A stretch of 64,000 nucleotides of DNA from Variovorax paradoxus (GTDB taxonomy: Bacteria; Pseudomonadota; Gammaproteobacteria; Burkholderiales; Burkholderiaceae_C): the NCBI RefSeq assembly GCF_024734665.1, contig NZ_CP102931.1, positions 2,230,001 to 2,294,000 of the forward strand, read 5' to 3'. Below are positions 17,020 to 24,026 of this stretch, piece after piece. The notes beneath the pieces are model-generated. The model ran no database searches. It saw only the letters and a program-made list of their open reading frames with translations, and was not told the DNA's origin. Both the position numbers and the translations under genes were made by a program. Positions within the stretch are counted from its first letter, which is position 1. Every line of letters starts with the position of its first letter.

Positions 17020-18585
17020 ATGAAGAACACACCAGCCCCGGACCGCGCCACGGTGCGCGAATGGACCGGCCTGGCGGTCATCGCGCTGCCGTGCATGCTC
17101 TATTCGATGGACCTCACGGTGCTGAACCTCGCGATCCCGTCGATCAGCGAAGACCTCAAACCCACGGCCTCGCAGCTGCTGTGGATCGTCGACATCTACG
17201 GCTTCTTCGTGGCCGGCCTGCTGGTCACCATGGGCACGCTGGGCGATCGCATCGGCCGGCGTCGGCTGCTGCTGATCGGTGCGGCGGCATTCGGCATCGC
17301 CTCGGTGCTGGCGGCGTTCTCCACCAGCGCCAACATGCTCATCGCCACCCGGGCGCTTCTAGGCGTGGCGGGGGCGACGCTGGCGCCGTCCACGCTCTCG
17401 CTGATACGCAATATGTTCCTCGACCCGGGGCAGCGCACCGTGGCCATCGGCGTGTGGATTTCGAGCTACTCAGCCGGTGCCGTCATCGGCCCGGTGCTGG
17501 GCGGCGTGCTGCTGCAGTTCTTTCCATGGGGCTCGGTGTTCCTGATCGGCGTGCCGGTGATGGTGCTGCTGCTGGTGCTCGGGCCCTTGCTGTTGCCCGA
17601 GTACCGCGACCCCGACGCGGCCCGGCTCGACCTGGCCAGCGTTGCGCTGTCGCTGGGCGCGGTGCTGCCGATGATCTACGGCGTCAAGCAGATCGCGGAG
17701 CACGGCATGCATGCGATACCGGTGCTGTCGATCGTGCTGGGGCTGGTGCTTGGAGCGCTGTTCGTGCGCCGGCAGAAGCGGCTGGCCGACCCGATGATCG
17801 ACCTGCGGCTGTTCAGCCTGCCGGCCTTCAGCGTTTCGCTCGGCTCCTACATGCTGGCCTGCTTCGTGATGTTCGGCATCTTTCTGTACAACGCCCAGTA
17901 CCTGCAGCTGGTGCTCGGCTTGTCGCCGTTGCATGCGGGCCTGTGGAGCATGCCGGGCGCAGGGGCTTTCATCGTCGGCTCGATGGTCGTGCCGGCGCTG
18001 GCGCGGCGCATGCGACCGGCCTTCGTGATGGGCGGCGGGCTGGCAGTGGCGGCGCTGGCTTTCGGCATGCTGGCCGTGCTGCCCGCGCAGGATGGGCTGG
18101 CCTGGATGGTGGGCAGCGCGGTCATCTCCTCGCTCGGGTTGGCCCCGGTGTTCACGCTGGCGACCGATCTGGTGGTGGGCAGCGCGCCGCCGGAGCGCGC
18201 GGGCGTGGCCTCGGCGATCTCCGAGACCAGTTCGGAATTCGGCGGTGCGCTGGGCATCGCGATCCTCGGCAGCATCGGCGCGGCCATCTACCGCAACACC
18301 ATGGCCGATGCCGTGCCGATGGGTCTTGCGGGCCCAGCCGAGGTAGAAGCCGCCCGCAGCACGCTGGGCGGCGCGGTTGTGCTGGCCGGGCAGCTTGGCG
18401 GGAGCGCGGGCGCTGAACTGCTCGACGCGGGCCGCGAGGCCTTGCTGCATGGCCTGCGCCTCACGGCCGGTATCTGTGCGGCGGTATTGCTGTTCGTAGG
18501 CGGGCTGGTGGCCGTGCGCCTGCGCGGCGCGGGAGGTGCGGTAGCACCCGAAACCCCGGGTGCCGCCGCATTGCCGGAGCGTTGA
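17020..18585 (+). CDS. MFS drug transporter, DHA2 (14-TM) family
   Basis: This 521-residue inner-membrane protein has about 14 hydrophobic segments and the DHA2/SmvA-QacA signatures: the TM1 segment L-D/M-D-L-T-V-L-N-L-A-I-P, G-D-R-I-G-R-R in loop 2-3, and the motif-C-like run around GAVIGPVLGGVLLQFFPWGSVF in TM5. The acidic residue in TM1 is the proton-coupling candidate. Members export quaternary ammonium compounds and dyes. It is translated 5 bp after the SRPBCC gene, in the operon headed by an ArsR-like repressor, which may control it. Confidence 0.88.
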   Translation: MKNTPAPDRATVREWTGLAVIALPCMLYSMDLTVLNLAIPSISEDLKPTASQLLWIVDIYGFFVAGLLVTMGTLGDRIGRRRLLLIGAAAFGIASVLAAFSTSANMLIATRALLGVAGATLAPSTLSLIRNMFLDPGQRTVAIGVWISSYSAGAVIGPVLGGVLLQFFPWGSVFLIGVPVMVLLLVLGPLLLPEYRDPDAARLDLASVALSLGAVLPMIYGVKQIAEHGMHAIPVLSIVLGLVLGALFVRRQKRLADPMIDLRLFSLPAFSVSLGSYMLACFVMFGIFLYNAQYLQLVLGLSPLHAGLWSMPGAGAFIVGSMVVPALARRMRPAFVMGGGLAVAALAFGMLAVLPAQDGLAWMVGSAVISSLGLAPVFTLATDLVVGSAPPERAGVASAISETSSEFGGALGIAILGSIGAAIYRNTMADAVPMGLAGPAEVEAARSTLGGAVVLAGQLGGSAGAELLDAGREALLHGLRLTAGICAAVLLFVGGLVAVRLRGAGGAVAPETPGAAALPER

Positions 18586-18590
18586 CGAAA

Positions 18591-18603
18591 CCCCATACTG
18601 GGG
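18591..18603 (+). terminator. Short hairpin after the MFS gene
   Basis: CCCCA-TAC-TGGGG forms a 5-bp stem directly after the MFS stop codon and before the next small gene. There is no T tract, so it may be a weak attenuator or be meaningless. Confidence 0.25.
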
Positions 18604-18632
18604 CTTCCACGACGCGATCACTGGAGCCTTCC

Positions 18633-18818
18633 ATGAGCAACGAACTGCGCAAGAAGCTGCATGACCTGGCCGAACTCTGCGAAAACGCCCCCGACCCGCA
18701 GACCAAGGCCATCATCGAGGCGATCCGGCTCCAGACTGCGGTGCTGAACGAACGGCTCTTCTCCATCGAGCTGCAGGTGGGCGCGCTGACCAAGCGCCTG
18801 GAAAACACGACCGACTGA
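18633..18818 (+). CDS. Small conserved-looking hypothetical protein
   Basis: This 61-residue soluble protein is predicted to be almost all helical, with heptad-like spacing of Leu and Ile ([11 protein letters not shown], then a second helix with [19 protein letters not shown]). The ATG follows a TGGAG ribosome site. It ends 32 bp before chorismate synthase on the same strand. No family was recognised; it may be a small coiled-coil protein. Confidence 0.6.
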   Translation: MSNELRKKLHDLAELCENAPDPQTKAIIEAIRLQTAVLNERLFSIELQVGALTKRLENTTD

Positions 18819-18850
18819 GGGGCGGCCGCTTTGTAGGGATAATCCCCGCC

Positions 18851-19963
18851 ATGAGCGGCAACACCTTCGGAACACTCTTCGCGGTCACCAATTTCGGCGA
18901 GTCGCATGGCCCGGCCATCGGCTGCGTCATCGACGGCTGCCCCCCGGGCATGGAACTCAGCGAGGCCGATATCCAGGGCGACCTCGATCGCCGGCGCCCC
19001 GGCACCAGCCGCCACGTCACTCAACGCAACGAGCCCGACGCGGTGCAGATCCTGTCGGGCGTGTACGAGGGCAAGACCACCGGCACCCCCATCGCACTGC
19101 TGATCCAGAACACCGACCAGCGCAGCAAGGACTACGGGCAGATCGCCCAGCAGTTCCGCCCCGGCCACGCCGACTTCACCTACTGGAAGAAATACGGCAT
19201 TCGCGACCCGCGCGGCGGCGGGCGCTCTTCGGCACGGCTGACCGCCCCAATGGTCGCGGCCGGCGCGGTCGCCAAGAAGTGGCTGGCCGAGAAGTACGGC
19301 ATGGTGTTCCGCGGCTGCATGACGCAGATCGGCGAAATCGCCATTCCGTTCGAGAACTGGGAGCACGTGCCCAACAATCCCTTCTTCGCCCCCATCGCCG
19401 ACGTGAGCGCGCTGGAAACCTACATGGACCGCTTGCGCAAGGCCGGCGATTCGTGCGGCGCGCGCATCCGCGTGACTGCCACCAACGTGCCGATCGGCCT
19501 CGGCGAGCCGCTGTTCGACAAGCTCGACGCCGAGATCGCCTACGCGATGATGGGAATCAACGCGGTGAAGGCGGTCGAGATCGGCGCCGGCTGGGACAGC
19601 GTCACCCAGCGCGGCACCACGCACGGCGACTCGATCACGCCAACCGGCTTCGTCACGAACAACGCGGGCGGCATCCTCGGCGGCATCAGCTCGGGGCAAG
19701 ACCTCGAAGTGAGCATCGCGATCAAGCCCACCAGCTCGATCATCAGCCCGCGTCAGTCCATCGACATCAACAACAACCCCGTCGAAGTCGTCACCAAGGG
19801 CCGCCACGACCCGTGCGTCGGCATTCGCGCGACGCCCATCGCCGAGGCGATGCTGGCGCTGGTGGTCATGGAGCACGTGCTGCGCAACCGCGCGCAGTGC
19901 GGCGACGTGCAGGCGCAAGCCGGCAAGTCCGAGGCCGCGTCGCCGCAGGCGTCCTTCCTGTAG
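18851..19963 (+). CDS. aroC: Chorismate synthase
   Basis: AroC makes chorismate from 5-enolpyruvylshikimate-3-phosphate using reduced FMN, the last step of the shikimate pathway. This 370-residue protein carries the family signatures G-E-S-H-G-P-A near residue 16, the R-R-R-P-G-T-S-type segment, [29 protein letters not shown] and the closing G-R-H-D-P-C-V. All are intact. Its stop overlaps the GTG start of the following MFS gene by one base. Confidence 0.97.
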   Translation: MSGNTFGTLFAVTNFGESHGPAIGCVIDGCPPGMELSEADIQGDLDRRRPGTSRHVTQRNEPDAVQILSGVYEGKTTGTPIALLIQNTDQRSKDYGQIAQQFRPGHADFTYWKKYGIRDPRGGGRSSARLTAPMVAAGAVAKKWLAEKYGMVFRGCMTQIGEIAIPFENWEHVPNNPFFAPIADVSALETYMDRLRKAGDSCGARIRVTATNVPIGLGEPLFDKLDAEIAYAMMGINAVKAVEIGAGWDSVTQRGTTHGDSITPTGFVTNNAGGILGGISSGQDLEVSIAIKPTSSIISPRQSIDINNNPVEVVTKGRHDPCVGIRATPIAEAMLALVVMEHVLRNRAQCGDVQAQAGKSEAASPQASFL

Positions 19964-21159
19964 TGTCCGCCCCGCCACCAGTGGCCGCCGCACGCGGCCA
20001 CATGCTGGCATTTGCTGGTCTGTCGGCCAGCTATTTCGCGCACATCGGGTTCTTCAACCCGTACCTGCCCCTGTGGCTCAAGGATTTGGGGCTGCCGATC
20101 TTCACCATCAGCCTGCTGGCCTCGGTGCAGTCGATCACACGGGTGTTCGCGCCCTATGCCTGGGGCGCGCTCAGCGACCACACGGGCCAGCGCGTGAAGC
20201 TGCTGCGCTTCAGCGCGGCGGTGGCGCTGCTCAGCTCCTTCGGGCTGTGGTGGCACGGCGGCGCCTGGTGGCTCGCGCTGGTGCTGCTCGTGATGTTCAC
20301 CCACACCAGCTCGATGATGTCGCTCACCGAAGCCGCCATGGCACAGCTGGTGGCCGGCGACTGGGGGCGCTACGGGCGCATCCGGCTGTGCGGCTCGGCC
20401 GGATTCCTGCTCACGGTGTTCGTGGCGGGCGAGTGGTTCGAGCGCTTCGGCATGAAGCACTTTCCGGCCTGGGCCGCGGGCACGCTGGCCATCGTGCTGA
20501 TCGCGACGATGAAGCTGCCCGACGTGCGCGAGCCGCCAGCGGCGCACGACGCAGTGAAGGAGCCTATCGGGCCTGTGCTGCGCAACCCGGCGGTGCAGTG
20601 GTTCTTCGCGGCGCTGTTCTTCCAGGTGATGTCGCACTTCTCGGTGTACGCCTTCTTCTCGCTGTACCTCGATTCGATCGGCTACGGCAAGAGCACCATC
20701 GGTCTGCTGTGGGCGCTGTCGGTGGTGGCGGAAATCGTGTGGTTCTTCTTGCAGGGCCGGCTCATCGGCCTGATGCCGATGCCGCGCTGGATGCTGGTGT
20801 GCGGCATTGCGGCCGTCGCGCGGCTGGGGCTGACCGCAGGGCTGGGCGGCTGGATTGCGGCGCTCGTCGTGGCGCAGTGGCTGCATGCACTGAGCTTCGC
20901 GGCGCATCACACGACCTGCATCGCGGTGGTGTCGCGCCGCTTTCCCGGTCATCTGCGCGGGCGGGGGCAGGCGCTGTTCACGGTGATCGGCTATGGCTTC
21001 GGCGGCGTGCTGGGCGTGTTGCTCGGCGGCGCGGTCGCGCAGGTCTTTGGCTATCGCACGATGTTCACGGCGGCGGCGCTGCTGGCTGTGCTTGGCAGCC
21101 TTTGTGCGTGGCGAGTGGTGAGGCTGGATCGGATGGAGCGCGCGGCCAGTAAGAAGTAG
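19963..21159 (+). CDS. MFS transporter (3-phenylpropionate/HcaT-like family)
   Basis: This 398-residue carrier has about 12 hydrophobic segments. The opening F-A-G-L-S-A-S-Y-F-A-H-I-G-F-F-N-P-Y-L-P-L-W-L-K-D-L-G and the S-D-H-T-G-Q-R loop match the PPP-family (LacY-related) sugar/phenylpropionate transporters. The GTG at 19963 overlaps the aroC stop (TAGTG), so the two are translationally coupled, and it gives a normal N-terminus. The substrate is unknown; linkage to aroC is not itself informative. Confidence 0.82.
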   Translation: MSAPPPVAAARGHMLAFAGLSASYFAHIGFFNPYLPLWLKDLGLPIFTISLLASVQSITRVFAPYAWGALSDHTGQRVKLLRFSAAVALLSSFGLWWHGGAWWLALVLLVMFTHTSSMMSLTEAAMAQLVAGDWGRYGRIRLCGSAGFLLTVFVAGEWFERFGMKHFPAWAAGTLAIVLIATMKLPDVREPPAAHDAVKEPIGPVLRNPAVQWFFAALFFQVMSHFSVYAFFSLYLDSIGYGKSTIGLLWALSVVAEIVWFFLQGRLIGLMPMPRWMLVCGIAAVARLGLTAGLGGWIAALVVAQWLHALSFAAHHTTCIAVVSRRFPGHLRGRGQALFTVIGYGFGGVLGVLLGGAVAQVFGYRTMFTAAALLAVLGSLCAWRVVRLDRMERAASKK

Positions 21160-21252
21160 GGCCTGACGGGGAAACAATGTGTCATGGGCCTTGCATGCGC
21201 ATGTCACCGCAGCTTTCTACGCTGCGAGCTTCGCAATTTCTCCTCCTTTTCC

Positions 21253-23427
21253 ATGTCCGTTTCCGACGACCCGCGCGGCGCCCGCACGCCGCGCATTGCT
21301 TCGCCTGCCGAATCGAATGATTCCGAACAGAACAACAACACGCCGCCGCGCCGCCAGGTGCTCAAGCTCGGCGCATCGCTGCTGACCGTTGGCGGCAGCA
21401 GCGCCTTGCTCGCGGCCTGCGGCGGTGGTAGCGGCGGTTCACCCGCCTTGGGCCCGCTGCCGGCGCCTGCACCCGCCCCGGCATCGGCGCCGCCGCCCGC
21501 TCCGCCGGCCGTCGCAGCCAAGATCTCAAGCTTCGCGCTCGCCGTGATGCCCGACACGCAGTTCTATGCACGCTATGCCACTGCCGAGGAGAGCGATCAG
21601 TACGACAAGCGCTTCGGCAGCGCACCCTTCGCTGCCCAGACGAAGTGGATCGCCGCCAATGCCAAGGCGCTGAACATTCCCTTCGCCATCCACCTTGGCG
21701 ACGTGGTCGACCAGGTCGGCAAGCCCGATCAGTGGAAGGTGGCCGATGCCGCGATGAAGGTGCTCGAAGACGCGAAGCTGCCCTACAGCGTGCTCGCCGG
21801 CAACCATGACGTGATGAAAGACATCGACTACAGCATTGACCCCGTCGGCGGCACCGATGCCAGCCGTACTCCCGCCAACGAGCCCTACATCCAGTGGTTC
21901 GGCGCGGAGCGTGCGAAGCAGCAGGCCACCTTCGGCGCGCGCGACCCCAGCGGTTTCCACGAGTACCACGTGTTCGAGGCGCAGGGCCAGAAGTTCATGG
22001 TGCTGTCGCTGTCATGGCGTATCTCCGACGCAGGCATCGCCTGGGCCCGCCAGGTGATTGCGAAGAACCCGACGTTGCCCGTCATCCTGGTGAACCACCA
22101 GTTGCTCAACATCGCGCCCGACGGCACCAGCCCGCTCGAGACCGACTACGGCAAGATGCTCTGGGAGAAGCTGATCCGCGACAACGACCAGATCTTCATG
22201 ACGCTCAACGGCCATCACCATGGCGCGGCGCATCTCACGAAGGTCAACGACTTCGGCCGCAAGGTCGAGGAGATGGTTGTCGACTATCAGATGGCCTATC
22301 AGGGCGGCAACGGCCTGATGCGCCTGTACGAATTCGACCTGACCAACAAGAAGATCAAGGTGCTGTCGTTCTCCCCGTGGGTGCCGCAGAAGCCGGCAGC
22401 CACGCTCAACAGCTTCGATCAGGCCGTGCTCACCACGCCCAATGAGGCTTTCGTCATCGACATGGATTTCGCGCAGCGCTTCGCGGGCTTCAACAAGAGC
22501 TTCGGCACCGGCAGCGCCACCATCGACAGTTCGCTGGTGGACAAGGCTCGCGCGATGATTCTCGCCAACTACAAGGATCCGGCCACGGTCGAACAGCGGC
22601 CCGCCGCGAACTCGGATGACTACCCCAAGGTGGCGAACACGCTGGCGCATTGGCGCTTCTTTGGCGGCACAGTCAATCAGCCGGTGCTGCCGGGCACTGT
22701 TGTGGCCGACGTCACGGGCAACAACCCGCTGCATCGCGACGCACTGAATCAGGGTGGCGTGGTAGGTGCTGCCGACGGCGACATCGTGTGGACGGATGAC
22801 CGCCACTACCTTTCCGCCGCACCTGGTTCGGTGCGCTTCCTGAACACCAATAAGAACACGCCGCGTCTGAGCTATTTCCTCACCGACACGACTGCGCCGA
22901 TCAACGCGCAGACGCTGGAAAGCGGCTACACCATCGAAGCCTTCATCAAGATCGACAAGAGCTGGACCAGCAGCAACCAAGCGTGGATGAACATCATGAC
23001 GCGCGACGGCCGTCGCGGTGACCTCGCGGGCTATTCGGGCGGCGACCCGGAATCACCGCCCATGCTGTTCGCCATTTCGAGCCTGCGCGAAGTGCAGTGG
23101 GAAGTGGTGCCGAGCCCGGCTGGTACTCGCGAGCCGAAGGCCAACTGGTCGGGCGAGGTCATTGCGGACCGCTGGGTGCACGTCGCGATCGTCAACGACC
23201 CGGTTTCGCACGACACCACGATGTACGTCGAAGGCGCGCCAGTGCTGCGCAACGCCGCGGCCATCCCCGGGCTGGCCACGCTCTCGGCCACATCGCCATG
23301 GGTGGTGGGCGGCGGCTCATGGGACGGTGCCCGTGCTGACGGCTTCTTCGGCAACATCGGCGAAGTCCGCGTCGTTGCGGCGGCATTGACGCCAACGCAG
23401 TGGCTCACGGCACGCAAGCCGGCCTGA
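21253..23427 (+). CDS. Exported metallophosphoesterase with LamG-like domain
   Basis: This 724-residue protein starts with a twin-arginine-like signal (R-R-Q-V-L-K-L-G-A-S-L-L) ending in a lipobox (L-L-A-A-C), then a Pro/Ala-rich linker. The calcineurin-like phosphoesterase domain (about residues 95-400) shows all metal motifs: P-D-T-Q, H-L-G-D-V-V-D, G-N-H-D, V-N-H-Q and G-H-H-H-G. A C-terminal concanavalin A-like/LamG domain (about residues 500-720) follows, with V-H-V-A-I-V-N-D and G-N-I-G-E-V-R-V. A surface lipoprotein acting on phosphate esters is likely. The start at 21253 keeps the signal near the N-terminus. Confidence 0.85.
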   Translation: MSVSDDPRGARTPRIASPAESNDSEQNNNTPPRRQVLKLGASLLTVGGSSALLAACGGGSGGSPALGPLPAPAPAPASAPPPAPPAVAAKISSFALAVMPDTQFYARYATAEESDQYDKRFGSAPFAAQTKWIAANAKALNIPFAIHLGDVVDQVGKPDQWKVADAAMKVLEDAKLPYSVLAGNHDVMKDIDYSIDPVGGTDASRTPANEPYIQWFGAERAKQQATFGARDPSGFHEYHVFEAQGQKFMVLSLSWRISDAGIAWARQVIAKNPTLPVILVNHQLLNIAPDGTSPLETDYGKMLWEKLIRDNDQIFMTLNGHHHGAAHLTKVNDFGRKVEEMVVDYQMAYQGGNGLMRLYEFDLTNKKIKVLSFSPWVPQKPAATLNSFDQAVLTTPNEAFVIDMDFAQRFAGFNKSFGTGSATIDSSLVDKARAMILANYKDPATVEQRPAANSDDYPKVANTLAHWRFFGGTVNQPVLPGTVVADVTGNNPLHRDALNQGGVVGAADGDIVWTDDRHYLSAAPGSVRFLNTNKNTPRLSYFLTDTTAPINAQTLESGYTIEAFIKIDKSWTSSNQAWMNIMTRDGRRGDLAGYSGGDPESPPMLFAISSLREVQWEVVPSPAGTREPKANWSGEVIADRWVHVAIVNDPVSHDTTMYVEGAPVLRNAAAIPGLATLSATSPWVVGGGSWDGARADGFFGNIGEVRVVAAALTPTQWLTARKPA

Positions 23428-23440
23428 GCCCCCTTGGCAC

Positions 23441-23476
23441 GGAAAGGCCGGCTTACTTCTTCTTGCCGGCCTTTCC
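23441..23476. terminator. Perfect 12-bp hairpin between converging genes
   Basis: GGAAAGGCCGGC and GCCGGCCTTTCC form a perfect 12-bp stem around a 12-nt pyrimidine-rich loop, 13 bp after the phosphoesterase stop codon. It overlaps the last codons of the minus-strand remnant. A terminator acting in both directions is plausible; the plus-strand right arm contains a short T run. Confidence 0.6.
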
Positions 23477-23734
23477 CGCCTTCGCTGCTGTCTTCGCGGG
23501 ACCCTTGCCGTTCCCCTTCTCGAAGATCGCAAAGTACTCCGAAGCCAGTTTGCGCAACGACCGCCCGATGTTCGGGTAGTCGTATTCATCGAGGTTGGCC
23601 AGCGATACGCGCCCTGACGCGTGCTTGCCGCCAAAGCCCTGGCTTGGCAGCGGCCTTGTCACCGCATAGCCAAAGGCGAGCACCAGAAATAGCGCAATTC
23701 GGGCTCGCTTTTCAGTCTTCCGACCAGTGCTCAC
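23453..23734 (-). pseudogene. C-terminal remnant of an aminotransferase, possibly aspartate 4-decarboxylase
   Basis: The last 65 or so codons read L-P-S-Q-G-F-G-G-K-H-A-S-G-R-V-S-L-A-N-L followed by D-E-Y-D-Y-P-N-I-G-R-S-L-R. This resembles the C-terminus of class I/II aminotransferases, closest in my recollection to bifunctional aspartate transaminase/4-decarboxylases. A Lys/Gly/Ala tail follows. The first 25 residues show no similarity, and the large catalytic domain is missing. The AT-rich border of the vgrG island begins just upstream, so the gene was probably truncated there. Confidence 0.5.
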
Positions 23735-23939
23735 TCGTCACGGGCCGAGCCTTCTCCGGCATGGCAATTGATTCGGACCAGTAATTCATCACGCATTGCC
23801 CCTCTGCGTGACTTCCTGCACTGGCAGTGGCAGGGGGGCGAACTTTATGCTGATTTAATTGGCCATCTATTTTTCGCATCGCTTCTTACGATAAATCAAC
23901 ATTTAAAATAATTGTCAGAATGTGCAGCGGGAGGTGGGC

Positions 23940-24026
23940 ATGAAGCTCATTGCTAAAACAATATTCTTATTTTCTAAGTCTTTATTAATTAATTGGGGCT
24001 ACAGGACTGACGGGGCGTTGCAATGA
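23940..24026 (+). CDS. Candidate 28-residue leader peptide upstream of vgrG
   Basis: An ATG preceded by a strong GGGAGGTGGG ribosome site opens a 28-codon frame that ends with ATGA overlapping the vgrG start. The peptide begins M-K-L-I-A-K, has a hydrophobic centre (I-F-L-F, L-L-I-N-W) and a polar tail. vgrG itself has only a weak GGGGCG site, so translation may be handed over from the leader. It has no recognised family; chance is possible because the patch is AT-rich. Confidence 0.4.
   Translation: MKLIAKTIFLFSKSLLINWGYRTDGALQ

Noticed and set aside
23735..24022. Attachment site or insertion sequence at the island's left border
   Set aside because: No integrase, tRNA, terminal inverted repeats or target-site duplication could be found by eye.
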